In this document: piece by piece, positions 12,660 through 26,586 of the stretch
How positions within the stretch are numbered: the stretch's first letter is position 1
Layout: every line of letters begins with the position of its first letter
NCBI GenBank assembly: GCA_015680685.1
Contig: MNCI01010083.1
Span: forward strand, 1-49,275
Direction of reading: 5' to 3'
Length of the DNA: 49,275 nucleotides
Source: Gnetum montanum
Taxonomy: Eukaryota > Streptophyta > Gnetopsida > Gnetales > Gnetaceae
Program-made: the position numbers and the translations under genes
The notes under the pieces: generated by a model
The model's database searches: none
Told to the model about the DNA's origin: nothing
Seen by the model: only the letters and a program-made list of their open reading frames with translations

Positions 12660-13990
12660 TTTAGATGTTCACATTGACAAATGTCACAACTAGTATCATC
12701 ATCAGAGTTTATTTCCACAACTTCCTCTACTGCAACAACTTTGCTCTTACCTCTCTAGTAGGCATGCTCAACTTCCTTCTATGTCCTACTGTTATAATCA
12801 CTATTTTATTCATTGGATATCTCAACAATCTTCATAGCAGTTTGGAACTTTTCATCCAAAGAGTCCCATAATTTATTAACCTTTGCCAATATATCAGAAA
12901 TAGATTTTTGAATGGACAAGGTTTTCTTATTTATTACCTCATTAAGTGGNTTGAATGGACAAGGTTTTCTTATTTATTACCTCATTAAGTGGTGCATTCT
13001 CCTCTTCATAAAATCAATCCTCCCTTTTCCTTATGGAAGGATCCCTATCATACTCCTCTGCACTTTCCCTTTTTGGCAACTTACCTTCTTCTTTTGCTAC
13101 CTACTCTATCAACCTTAATATCTAATGAGCTCTTAATTTTGATCATATCCCTTAGGTATAAACCCCAAAATTTCTATTTTTTGCTCTAAGCCCATCTATG
13201 ATGTGGTGGAGTTGTTCCCTCTAAAAATAACTATGACTAGGGTATCAATGTAAAAGAAAATAATATCTACCCATGGTGGCATCCAAGGGTTCATGTGTTC
13301 CTTGTTTCGAACCTTGGATTTGCCTTCTTAGATTAGAAACTCTAGAGTATGTCTACTATTTTACATTAAATAGCTCTAACATGGTACTTTATCTACAAAT
13401 AGATTCCAGCTTTAAGGACTAGTACAAGATTTCTACTTCCTTGATGAGTGTCCTAAGGAAGAGATTGAGTTTTTTCCAATCATTTTCAATGTTTTATAAG
13501 GCGCAAGCATCATGAAAGGCTTGTAGATGGTTCTACAAATCAGAGTTATATCCCCCCTCAAATCTTGGGATATTGTTCATGTCTAAGCACTTGATCCAAC
13601 TATCTTTCATATGCCTAGTTGGAATCTTAACTACCTCTACAGTGTTAGGCATGCTTCAAGTTGCAAACAAAGGTTTTTCATCATCATTGTATCAATGATA
13701 GCACTAAGGATTTATGCCACCCCTTCATTCTTATTGGCCTCTATAGTCATTGTTGTCTCATTGATCACCTTCATCATGATTATTTCTATGGTAGCTTCTA
13801 TGAGAATAGATAGATGAAGAGGAATGTTTGGAATCAGATGAAGAGGATGAAGAGGAATGTCGAGCACTACCACCACTATAGTATCCACCACCATCTCTTC
13901 ACTCATTATGACCACCATTCTTAGATCCTTTGCCATTATGAGGTTTTCCCATGTTCCTACCTTGATTATCACTTTTTCGTAAGCCTAGTT
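12660..13990 (-). pseudogene. Gypsy gag remnant
   Basis: Minus-strand translation includes an Arg/Gly/Ser-rich stretch (HNGKGSKNGGHNE, then RHSSSSSSSDSKHSSSS) around 13960-13800. A Retrotrans_gag-like block follows around 13600-13380, reading IPRFEGGYNSDL, HLQAFHDACAL, NIENDWKKLNLFLRTLIKEVE and SLKLESI. A more distal part near 12860-12660 reads VNKLWDSLDEKFQTAMKIVE, then a possible partial zinc knuckle CDICQCEHLKGCC. Gag forms the particle that packages element RNA. Several stops interrupt it. The exact duplicate around the N at 12950 adds apparent length that is probably an assembly artefact. Confidence 0.5.
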
Positions 13991-14575
13991 TATGAATAGT
14001 GGATCATAGGTTTAGGGCCACACCCTCATCACCAATAGTAGGGGGTGGAGAATCTTCATGTTGAGAACTCCCATAGGGAGGTTCCTTAATGTCATCTTGG
14101 TTTAGTAGGAATAAGGAATTAGTGTGTTTTCCCTTAAAAATGCATGGTGCTTCCATTGATGTCAATCATGCTAGTGTTATGTTTCAATGGGATGGTAGTC
14201 CCAAGTGTCATAACCATTCACAATGTATTCCTATGGAATATCTATGATGCCTAACTTCTTNCGATGAGTAGCTATGATGGCATGACATGGAGGGCAACAT
14301 CATAATTCNCTGTAGGATGAAGGTGAAGTCTAGGAGATACTCATTGGGATGAGTATCTATCACCTTGCACTCCTATGGGACTAGTAGTTTGACATCTTCA
14401 TGCCTGTGAGAAGAAGAAGACATTTTGCAAAAAAAATAAAATTATTAGTGTGCTTAGTAGTTATATGTCATGTGAGAGTGATGTTAACCTTAAGTTCATC
14501 TAATGATATTAATAATGGTCACTAATCCTAGATAGCACATGTTTCAACAAATAGAGTCCCTAGTAATGATGTCAA

Positions 14576-15439
14576 TGATGAGTGGCAAGGTACCTCTATG
14601 CCTAACCATATGAATCATGAAGCATTCATGCATGATTTGGTCGAATTTTGCAAACTCTATATTTTCCAATGCACTAGTCTCCTAGTTAGTGAACCTTGCT
14701 CTAATGTCTTTCATGGTCTTTCCAACTATACTTGTGATGCACATGGTATGGTTAAGTGTAATTGAGGTATATGATTTTTATCATTTTATGTTTGATGTTC
14801 TTTGCTACTTGAAGAGAGAGAGATATAAAGTAGTTTAATGACTAATTTAATTTAACTAATTCACTAATCTCTACTAAGTCCTAACATAAGCATCTAGTCC
14901 CACTTTCCATACACATCCTAAACCTACATATCCACTACTGGGTTACCAAGTGCTATGCTACTAGGTGCACCAAGCAATAACATTGTTGGTATTACCAAGC
15001 AAATATGTGTTTACACTCGAAGTAGTCATACTTATGTACTTAATCTATTTAGCTTAATTGATTAAAGTTTAATTTATCTTAATTTAGCTTAATTGATTGA
15101 ATATTTAATAAAAATAATGAATGCATGTATAAAACATTTAAGATATCAAGAATGCCATAAGGTTTATCAAGAAGCTCATCTTTTTTATCGTCACACTGGT
15201 ATGGTTTAGGTACAATAGTGCTTGAATAAAGATTCGTATACTCAATAACTCCTGCTGCAGGCAGTCACGAAAAATATTCTTTCAAATAGACAATCTGCAA
15301 GAGCCCTACTACTATTATAAATTTGATGCTATAAATGTAGCTACTAAGCACATATTTATAAGAAAAAAATGAACCCTACATCAACGAGCCCACATCAATG
15401 CATGAAATGATGCATCAATGGGGCTAGTCAATGGGCCCT
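14576..15439 (-). repeat. 5' LTR of the 8-15 kb gypsy element
   Basis: Partner of 8021-8879. In sense orientation it carries a TTATAAATA box near 15360 and ends ACTCATCA at 14576. The bases just after it (TTGACATCATTAC) only weakly resemble a tRNA-Met-type primer-binding site. Confidence 0.6.
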
Positions 15440-15492
15440 AGTGGATGTAGCCAACCTTGACCCATTAATATCAAAACACATAACTACCACAA

Positions 15493-15578
15493 ACATCTAA
15501 GATAATCTATCAATATGCAACTAAGAATTATCCAAACATGCTAAAAACAAAATGTTATATAATTATCCAAAAGGCATG
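15493..15578 (+). repeat. Flanking repeat A, right copy
   Basis: Same-orientation relative of 7931-8016, lying about 50 bases outside the right LTR. At about 80 bases it is far longer than a target-site duplication. Confidence 0.45.
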
Positions 15579-16771
15579 GGATCCATCTATTTGACCATCA
15601 CAATGGTTCACTATCAACATCCATCTACTTCACCCAACAACTAAACAACCAAGGAGGCTAGCACACACCACACGTAGTGTTAATATGTATCAAGTTTTCA
15701 TGAATACTTTCAAGTTTCCAAATCAATGTTTTCAACAAAATATTGAATTACAATGCATATGGATTTATTATTAGTCTCAATGAACCAAGGTGCCCTAATG
15801 GATACCCACCTCTAACATTCTGGCAAAGCCACCAAACATGATGAATGAGCCATGGAACATCCTCTCCTACCAGATGGAACCTACAATAAGAGCCACACTA
15901 GTGCACTGATAGTGAGGGTCAATCATCAAGATCCACTCCATGAAGCCCATCTCCAATTGACCACAAACTTGGTGCTTGCTTCATCATTCAAACACATAGC
16001 AACAATCAAAGCATGGCATCATCCAACCATCTCACAATCATCAAAATATGGCAAACCAACATTGATGGTGGAGGGACTTAACATCATTTTTACATAAGCC
16101 AACAAAAGGACCATCAATCCAACATGTCATAGTGCAATTCAATTCTCAGCAATTTGACATGTTCTACAACAACTCCAAGCTCAATAATCTAGCATGTCTC
16201 AAAAACTCTAGTGGTCTAATAAAACAAAGTCCCAAGACATATTCAAGTGATAAAACCCTCCAAAATCACAATACCTCAAATCACAAGACCAAGTTCAACA
16301 AACTACTTGCCCCAAAGGTCAAAGGATTCAATAATCTCTCATATGTCAAATGCATTCATCAAACAAAAATAAAAGGAAATAAGTTCAAGATAACTCTCAT
16401 CAGAAACAACGAAAAATATTGTATAAAAACAATCCAAATTTGAATAAGGATTCATAATGCTCAAACACTTAAAGTAAAAATCTGAACTTTCCAAACCTTG
16501 ACTACCAGAATTAAGATAAAATGAACATCAATCATTAAAAGATTCATAACTCATATGTCCATATGAATTTATTATAAAATAGTGATTCATTAGAAATCTA
16601 ACATTCATATTTAAGTACAAAAAAATATTAGATCAAATAAATATTCAAATCAAGAGATATCAATCCATAATTCTAGGTAATCAAAATAAAGATAGAAATG
16701 AGTGACTAAAAATAAATCATTCATAAATATATTAAAATAATTTTTTTCACTACTTTCACTTTGGTTGGGAA
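15579..16771. other. Stretch without a supported gene
   Basis: Plus-strand open frames of 81 codons (15852-16097) and 103 codons (16132-16443) exist. Their translations are low-complexity (N, K, T, S-rich) with no recognised motif, so they are treated as chance frames. The rest is AT-rich. Confidence 0.35.
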
Positions 16772-17998
16772 TGTAACATCCAAGGCTAAGTTTCATAAAA
16801 ATTTCAAGAAAAGCTAAGCCACAGATAAGGAGTTTTTAATAGCTAACGCTTTGTATTCTATTTCTATGTAATTCCAGATAGTCCTAGAAGATGACTCATA
16901 AATCTTACTATACAACTGTATTTTTAGTTCTTCTACTTGTATCTAGCTGCTATTGGAATCATTTCTAACATATCAAAATGTTAGAACAAGATCTATAACC
17001 AATACATAGATATAGCCTCAAATCTAGGCCCTATTGAAATTGTTGTGATTCTAGATAACATTAAAAGAATCACTTATAACAGTTTATTTATAATGAATTT
17101 CTATTTGTGTCTTGCATAAAATTTGTAGATAATTTCATAGGAAATCCAAAAGTAGGTAGATCATAATCAGATTTGAAGTATAGAGAGAGATTTGAGCATT
17201 CTAATAAGCACTATATGAATCATCCTAAACTTTCCAAACTGCAATGTTCATAGAAAGTACTTTAAATCAAGAACAATAAGAAATCCACCATTGAAATTAT
17301 AGATCCAAAACTTTGGAGAAAAAACACATCAGAAATATACTAGATTTACAAATAAAACTCAACCCTAATTTATGCAATATTGAATAAATTGAAACAACCA
17401 AGAGAAAGGACCCAAGATTACTCACCTAGAATGTTGCTAAATTCCTTTAAATGAGTCTTCTCACATGCTCGCTAGACCAACAAGCTCCTCACACTTCTCC
17501 AACCTAGCAGCCCTAAAACCTAAGAGTTAAGAGGCCAAGAATGCTTTGGGTTAAGGGAGTGTGTGGTACTTAAAGGCTTCTTCCCTATTCCATCTACCCC
17601 CAACCCATGTGATCTAGCTACCCTCTGTCATCTACTTACAAGATCCATGTGACTCATCTACGTTCCACCCATTTAATCTAATCAATAATCAAGTTAAATT
17701 TAAAATTACATGGATAAATCACATGTCATGCCATTATAGCCATATCATGCCCATGCCATAGCCTTCATGTGAACTTGCCATAACTCATTCACCCAGTTAG
17801 TGCACACGAGTGATAGGTAAAAATAATTAATCATGCATAATGGTAAAAATAACTAAACATGAGTAATAAAAATTTATCATATGGTAAGAAAAATTGAATA
17901 TGCATATAAAAACTAATATTAATCTTATTAACCATCCTCATCCATTTTACATACAAGGAAAAAGATTATCAACCTTTACTAATACATGAGTTGTTACA
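16772..17998. mobile_element. Possible solo LTR, 1.23 kb
   Basis: Begins TGTAACATCC and ends GAGTTGTTACA, giving TG...CA ends with a perfect 7-base terminal inverted repeat (TGTAACA/TGTTACA). No 5-base target duplication is present (GGGAA on the left, CCTAA on the right), and no partner copy was found. The terminal match may be chance. Confidence 0.3.
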
Positions 17999-18544
17999 CC
18001 TAATGGGTCTCGAAGCCAGATGTAAATCCTAGGGTTTTAGCAAGCTTTGAGTTTTCTTGTAGAGACATGGCTTCCCAAGAGCATGTTCTCTTTGAGATGT
18101 GGTCTCACAAGTCCATCATCAGGGCTAAAAATAAATCCTATTGAGCCTTCAAATTGATTAAAATAAATCTCTTATTATTGATAGGTGTTGAGAATTCATT
18201 TGGAAGGGAGTTGGCTACACTTGTGAGAGAGAAGCACATTCTCTTGCATAGGTATGGGACTATGCAAGAGGACAAGTTTCTTAGACATGCTAAAGGAATG
18301 AATTGAAGTCATGCCTTAATGACATTATTCCTTTGGGTTTGCCTTATCCCTCTCATCTTGGAAAAGGGATGGATTCTTGGTTTCACCAAGTCTTATTCGT
18401 GTTTCATGCAAGTCCTTGAGTTGAAGGATGTATCAACTCTTTGAGGTTGATACCTTCCTTCAAGCTTGGGGTTATTTGTGTTGGGTGACTCCCCAAATTT
18501 GATAAAATTCAACCTATACAAGAAGTGTACATTCAAAGTTTATC
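17999..18544. other. Unassigned spacer
   Basis: No open frame or recognised repeat. May be the left end of the outer repeat beyond where alignment by eye holds. Confidence 0.3.
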
Positions 18545-19435
18545 CCATATTGCACTCCAAGGACATTGCTTCTTTTGTGCAAGAAAGAATTGTAAAAGAG
18601 GTCTTAGGATGAATAGTTTTCCTAGTTCCTCCCCATGGTTCATGGACTATGGAACACTTTGAGGTGTCTGTTCATGACACTTAAGTATTGGAAAATCATT
18701 TTGGCTTAGAGATTCTAAGAAATAACAAGGTTCCATCCTTTTATCTCCTCTTTGTCCTCCTCATCTTACCCTCATATTTATAAAACTAAATGGGGCCTAA
18801 TTTTGTAGTGATCACAGATATGTAGGTAGTCTAGATTGCATATACTAGGTGCAACACCATGCCAAACCTTATACTAGATCATGAGGGATTTGTGGATGAG
18901 GCACCTTCTATAGATACATCGTTGTCCTCCTACGGATAATGTCTACAAAGTTGTTTGTATACATATTTACTAGTTCTTGTTTGAAGTCATAGATGTCTTC
19001 TTAGAGGCATATACTAAATCTAGGAGATTTGGATGCTTGGCATGCTTCATTCTAAGTATGCTTCCTTCTAAGTTATTGAAGTTGATGCACTACTCACATG
19101 AAAGCATAGCCCAAATGCAATGCTACATTGAACCTTGTACCAAATCATGAGGGGTCTGAGGGTGAAGGACCCATTGTAGATATATTGTCATCCTCCTACC
19201 GATGATGTTTATAAGGTTGTTTATATACTTATTTGCTAATTCTTGTTCAAATTCGTAGATATTCTCCTAGAGGCATATACTCAATTTAAGAGATTTGAAT
19301 GTGTTACATGCATCCTTGTAAGTTATTGAAGTTGATGCATTGCTTACTTGGAGGTAAGTCTTCCACTGTGGATCCACTGAATCTAAAGGAATTCCTTAAG
19401 ATACTAAACAATGGCAAAGCAACATTGTTACATCC
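18545..19435 (+). repeat. Outer direct repeat, right copy, with internal duplication
   Basis: Aligns with 2510-3160 but is longer, because an internal segment of about 235-250 bp is tandemly duplicated (about 18866-19100 and 19117-19345). Both halves share AATCATGAGGG or ATCATGAGGG, AGGCATATACT and AAGTTATTGAAGTTGATGCA. The left copy has a single version, so the duplication arose after the two copies separated or was lost on the left. Confidence 0.55.
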
Positions 19436-19853
19436 TTAGAAGGAGGGAGGAGGAGAAGCACATGTCCTTCCCATAAAAGTGGAAACAGAACCTTGCAATT
19501 GCAATCTAAACTAAAAACAAAGTAACACAACCCCAACGAGAAAAGTAATCGAAAAAGGTTCAAAGTGAATGTTGCCAATAAGAAGTGGGTCTAGAAATTT
19601 AACATATAGTTTAAACATTTGAAATTATTTTAACGAAATAGCAAAGAAAAATGCTGGTTATCTGGGCTTTCTTGTACTGCATTTTTTGTTAAATCTTACA
19701 TTGTATTTCACTTAACAAGTCTGCAAACCCTTAAGCTTACTGCAAACAGCTTGAACATTAATTCTAAAACCAAGGAAGTTTTCTAACGGGTGCCATTTCA
19801 TAACCAACAAAATGTGAAATATTTGGGTTTCTGGATGTGCATGGTAATAATAT
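19436..19853. other. Spacer downstream of the beta-glucosidase pseudogene
   Basis: No feature recognised. It would contain the 3' UTR of the minus-strand GH1 gene. No clear poly(A) signal could be assigned. Confidence 0.3.
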
Positions 19854-20049
<196 letters not shown>

Positions 20050-20161
20050 TCACAGCAATAAAATTATTCATTCCTTCATTCACTTTCACTAATTATCAAC
20101 CACAAAATGCCAGAATTCTTCTGCAGAAAAATTGAACAATGGATCATGCCTTAAAGCGTCT

Positions 20162-20260
20162 CTCTGACAGCCTCCAGATGTTGAGCATGGTATTTCATCC
20201 TAATCCTGTCGTTCAATGCTCTCTCCAGAGGCAAATCCTTAACGTTGGCTTCATCTATTC
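20162..20260 (-). pseudogene. GH1 exon e (IDEAN block)
   Basis: TTTCAG acceptor, then GIDEANVKDLPLERALNDR and MKYHAQHLEAVRETL followed by an in-frame TAA. In the family this exon follows ITENG directly and ends near the (S/R)AI residues with a GT donor. That donor is not present here. Confidence 0.7.
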
Positions 20261-20262
20261 CT

Positions 20263-21937
20263 GAAATCATGATCATCCACAATTAATAGCAGCTTATGTT
20301 ATTAGGTAAGATTTTTATTTGGGAGCTTGAAAAATTATTAGATGGGAGGATGTTGCAGCGCAGATCATCCATACTGTTTTCCATAATATAAATTGGTGGA
20401 TTTCTGTATTTGTTCTTGGTATAGTTAAACAAATCTTAAAGTCCCTATGGGTAACTGTAAAGCCATGTTGATGCTCCTCTTTATGCGTAAAATTTAGATA
20501 GGCCAGCACGTTTTAGGGACGTGGAACTTGTACTGCCATCTGGATGCACACATCTCGGTGGGACTAGCCACGGTTTTCATTGTGGAGGACGGACCGACCA
20601 CCGACACCAAAGTTATTCCACTGCTTGCAGATCTGCCCAAGTGCTGAGGCTGAGATGCACAGCTACTGCTTCATTTCTTTGCTTTTTCTTTCATTTCTCC
20701 GCCTTACCTTTAAACTTTGACTGCGTCAAGATTAAAATTGCTTCCGTCAATGTTTATCGCTCCCTCTAATCAGCTGCACAACTTATTTTTAACTTTGAAT
20801 TCCAACCTTCATCGTGGTTTCACTCAGAATTTTTAATTGTTAAACATCGTCTTCATGAAAATGTGATATGTTCAATTTCAGATGTAATAAAGCTTTTATT
20901 TTAATTTTTAAAATGATTGAATAACTGGTATAACTGGTTCAAAAACACTTTTATATAACATAATACATTGAACATATAAATTCTGGATCTGTGCCGATAA
21001 TCTTAACCTTAATGAATATAATATTTTTTTATTATGTTTATAATGATTACGGTTTGCTATGGTTTTCCCTTTTTTAAATTTTATAGTTGAACAAAAAAAA
21101 TTTAATAAAGCACCATCTCAAAGTGCATATAGGTAACTTTGAAGATATTAAAACTTTTTCAAGTTACACGTTAAGCATGTAGCAATAAAGTTATAATGAT
21201 TGAAGTAACTTTTAAATTATATAAAAATGTCAATTAAAGTTGCAAATTTAAGTTGAACTATTTTCAGGTCTATACTCTTTTTAGGAACACATCTCTAAAA
21301 TTAAAAATTGTATTTGTTTGTGGACTAGAAAAGGTTTATTTGCCAAATAGTACATCTATCTCATGGAAAATAAATATAGACTCAACAGTGGCTAAGCACC
21401 CCTAAATGTAGTATTATACTTTGATTGTAGGCATTTAGTTAAAAGACAATTAAGAAAAATATATTGCTCATCCTCAAGTACTCATGACCAATATAAACTA
21501 GATGTGCACTCTTCTCTAGGTAGGTTAATTGATCTTCTAGTTTTTAGTCTAAGTTGAGGTAAACTCAAACAAAGCTTATTGATTAAGTTGCAAGATCTAA
21601 GTAGGATTCTAGTTGTAACATAGCAAACTTCTAAATCTAGTTGATTACCTATAGTATGCTCAATGTAAAATTTTTTATTGCCTTCCACATTTGACCATAA
21701 CTATTCTAATATTTAATTAATGAGATACTTCATGTTTTTAGCCATTCTATCCCATGGAAATACCATCCTTGATCTTTTGTTTCCTCAAGAATTATTTTGG
21801 AATATATAGTTGTTGATTATAGCCCCATGCCTAGCATGGTAAGGTTGGCCTCCTGTCCACAATGCTTTCTGAGTTATAATCTAACTTGATTGAAGTCATT
21901 GAGCGCATTCCGTAAAAAATCATCATCAACCATCAAA
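20263..21937. other. Unrelated insertion or decayed intron inside the GH1 pseudogene
   Basis: Separates the VPIG exon from the GIDEAN exon. No ITENG-coding sequence was found on the minus strand here. A short GC-rich patch at 20521-20700 (plus-strand open frame 20521-20769) stands out from the AT-rich surroundings but is not recognised. Confidence 0.4.
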
Positions 21938-22001
21938 GATTTTGGATAGCAAAATGGGCTCAAGTTTACCCGTTGTCCAATTGGCACTTCGTTCCTTTTA
22001 C
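21938..22001 (-). pseudogene. GH1 exon d (VPIG block), truncated
   Basis: After a TGTTTCAG acceptor it reads KRNEVPIGQRVNLSPFCYPK, equivalent to the family RNGVPIGxxA...YVYPKG. The match then fades and a stop follows. The expected next exon with the nucleophile ITENG is not seen. Confidence 0.65.
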
Positions 22002-22096
22002 CTGAAACAGGGTATGTTTATCAAATTAGAAATTAGAAACCATATTACTACTGCTGCTAGTTCTTAAGCAAAGGTTTATGTTTTGAGTTTGGATAC

Positions 22097-22353
22097 CGCT
22101 GAGTTCTGCCAGAGAATCAGTACCATAACTTAGCTCCCTTGGATTAGGCATCACAGAAATGGCATTAACGTAATTGGAAGCGTAGTTGGAAGCGTAGTAA
22201 TTGATGCCAATGAAATCAAACGACCCTTTCAACAGTTTCTTCTCCTTAGCTTTAAATCTAGGCAGCCTGGAGCTCACCAAATCCTGGATTATTTCAGGAT
22301 AATCCCCTTCCACCAGCGGATTCATACACCTGTCCACAAACAACAATAATAAT
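22097..22353 (-). pseudogene. GH1 exon c with damaged acceptor
   Basis: Reads FVDRCMNPLVEGDYPEIIQD, LLKGSFDFIGINYYASNYA and PNPRELSYGTDSLAELSG. The donor AGCG/GTATCC fits in phase with the next exon. Using the upstream AG at 22354-22355 turns the split Trp into TGA. Using the AG at 22330-22331 gives an open frame but loses four conserved residues of the (F/L)DR block. A 12-base duplication repeats ASNY. Confidence 0.75.
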
Positions 22354-22609
22354 CTGTATGTATTTCATGTTGTTCAGAACATTGAGCATTCCTCTTTCCT
22401 CAGCCTTTTCAATTTTATGCTCTACAAAAACTCAGTAAAAAGTTAAAATCAGGTTGTTATTCCTAATTCGTAGGAGAAGTCTCCAATGAAGCAATTGAAC
22501 TACGGACACAGAATATAGCTGCCAATGAAAGTCAAAATATCCTAAAATCTGCAGATGGAAAGAGACCATCCAAAACCGAAAATCCTAAAAGCTGCAGATG
22601 GAAAGAGAC

Positions 22610-22981
22610 CATCCAAGCCGAAAATCCATGGCTCTGGAGGCGGCATTAATGTTGCTTGGGTAGTGAGAGTAAGGGACCATGCCTCCGGCATCAAGGACGA
22701 CGCCTATTCTTGTTATTCTGATACTCTGGACTTTGCGTCTGTAAATATCCACAGCAGCAGAATGAGCCAGCAGCATGTGGTGAAGCACCAAGTATGGTTC
22801 TAGGCCAGAGTCCCCAGCAGTGCACTTTGTGGACTTGAATCTGGAGCATCGTCCCGGAGCAAATTGGCCCTGGTCGTAGCCCACGCTTGCAAAATTGGCT
22901 GGCTCGTTCATTGTGATCAACTGCTTTACTCTGTCTCCGAATTCTATGAAACAGAGCTCTGCGTATTCCTTGAAATCATTG
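22610..22981 (-). pseudogene. GH1 exon b with acid/base TMNEP motif
   Basis: A 372-base open exon. The acceptor is ATACAG/CAATG and the donor GGATG/GTCTCT. It reads NDFKEYAELCF, ITMNEPANFASVGYDQG and FAPGRCS, then EPYLVLHHMLLAHSAAVDIY, then a run ending AMDFRLGW with the Trp codon split by the intron. TMNEP corresponds to the usual T(F/L)NEP with catalytic acid/base Glu. A local duplication of about 44 bases (about 22557-22600) repeats the donor-flanking sequence just downstream. Confidence 0.85.
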
Positions 22982-23066
22982 CTGTATTTGACCTTCAGCA
23001 GTGGAATACAAGAAAAAACGGGTTAATACCAGCCAACCAAAGCGCCTGTACAGGCGGTTTTACTTA

Positions 23067-25013
<1,947 letters not shown>

Positions 25014-25210
25014 TGTTGATGCATAAATTTTGGTTGCACCAACACCTGTGGAAAACTACTTATTTTAAAAGACTATTGCCTAGGGCACCTTTTGTATTAG
25101 TACAGAAAACTAGGAATAATTTTAGCTGAAGAGGGCTATGTGGCCTTTTGAAAATAGTAAAAAGAAAGAGAAATTTTATTTGGAATAAGTGTCACAAATT
25201 CAAGAATACA
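25014..25210 (-). repeat. 3' LTR of the small LTR element
   Basis: Begins TGTTG and ends ATACA on the plus strand; 197 bp. Partner is 26587-26772. Confidence 0.6.
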
Positions 25211-26563
25211 AAAGGTAAGCAAAATAAATTTTTCCCTCTTCTTGGCTACTGCCATCATTCGGCACCAATCTATTGTAGACGCTACCATAGCTAACACTAC
25301 CTATAGTCATCAAAGGAGGGAGAGAGAAAGAAGAGACTAGATGAAGGCGTTCATTGATGCATCTTTGACACATAGATAGAATGTGCTATGTCGCCAACAT
25401 GAGAAAAAAAAATTGTCTTTGTTTGGAGAACCTTGCCATGGATGCACGCACCACTCACTAAAAATAGAATGGAACTGTAGAACCTATGCCTGCAACTATT
25501 GCAACACTACAACAAAGAGAGAGAGAAGGAGTTGTCAGATTCTGCTATCATGTGTCGATAGATGCTTTGTTGTCTTTAATCTTACGTCTACCACTGTCAT
25601 AGCTCTATCATGAAAAGGAAAAAGAAAATCGTTACCTCTTAGTTTGCTACTGAGATTGTTGACAATGGTCCACATAGCTCTACCATTACTGACTATTATT
25701 GGTTTGTTGCCAAGAATAAAAAAACAATACTACAGAACTTGCTTGCCATGCTTACCATCTATACACTTTAGCTACGTCACTATTTCCCCAAAAAAATAGG
25801 AAAAGAGAGAGAGAGAAAACTATAGTTTGTTGGTTTCTTAGCCCCTAGAGATCGATGGATCAAAGAGATGCACCTATTCGAGAAGAGAGCCCGATTTGTT
25901 AAGGAGGCCTTGTTCCCCCAACGAGAGACCAATCAATCCTTTTTCTGCAATCCTTTGCTTTATAGTCACCTGTTAGTGATGTTTCACCTCATCGCAGGTC
26001 AATCCACATTCTCGCATGTCAGTTCACCTTCTTGTATGTTAACATTACTTGGTGAAATGGTATATGATTTTACAGAATAGTTTTGTTGATCATGGCCCCA
26101 TGGGATAGCATGGGTGATGTTGGCCACAACACTTAGCCTCTAAACAACAAATTGCATACAAGTGCAAGAAGCAACAAAAATCATGAAATCTTAAAAAGAA
26201 AATAATAAAATAAAAAAAATTTTAGACAATTAACTTTAAAATTGAATAATAAAACCACTTCACCCAAGTTAGGACTTAAGTAAGGATCGTCAAAATCAAA
26301 AATTTAAAATGGAACTAAGAAACAAGGGTTATAATAAAAAGATTTTGATAACAACAATTTTCAAAAAATGGGAAGCATAAAAAAGGGTAGAAAATAAAGG
26401 ATTTGAAGACAGGTTTTTTTGAAAAAAAATTAATAGGTTCTAAGATAGGATCCAAAAATGAAATAGTNGAAAAAAAATTAATAGGTTCTAAGATAGGATC
26501 CAAAAATGAAATAGTCACAAGAAAATGGCAAGAAGAGATGATAAACAAAAGGTGGGAGAAAGG

Positions 26564-26580
26564 CCCTCCTTCTAGCACCA
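26564..26580 (-). promoter_or_regulatory. Primer-binding site, tRNA-Asn type
   Basis: On the minus strand, TGGTGCTAGAAGGAGGG lies 6 bases after the LTR end. From memory this is complementary (one mismatch) to the 3' end of plant tRNA-Asn(GUU). It closely matches the site at 32346-32362 of the large element. Confidence 0.55.
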
Positions 26581-26586
26581 AAAATG

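Larger units (their letters stand above)
8021..15439 (-). mobile_element. Decayed Ty3/gypsy LTR retrotransposon
   Basis: Two direct repeats of about 860 bp (8021-8879 and 14576-15439) bracket minus-strand gag and integrase remnants. In the sense direction the order is 5' LTR (right copy), gag-like block (about 13990-12660), integrase core (about 12530-12225), an extra coding-like block (about 10700-9130), and 3' LTR (left copy). Protease, reverse transcriptase and RNase H are not visible: only a few hundred bases separate gag from integrase, so an internal deletion is likely. LTR ends in sense orientation read ACTCATCA. LTR divergence is high and every frame carries stops, so this is an old, inactive copy. 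Confidence 0.6.

Noticed and set aside
16132-16443. 103-codon plus-strand frame
   Set aside because: Low-complexity N/K/S/T composition, no motif, AT-rich surroundings.
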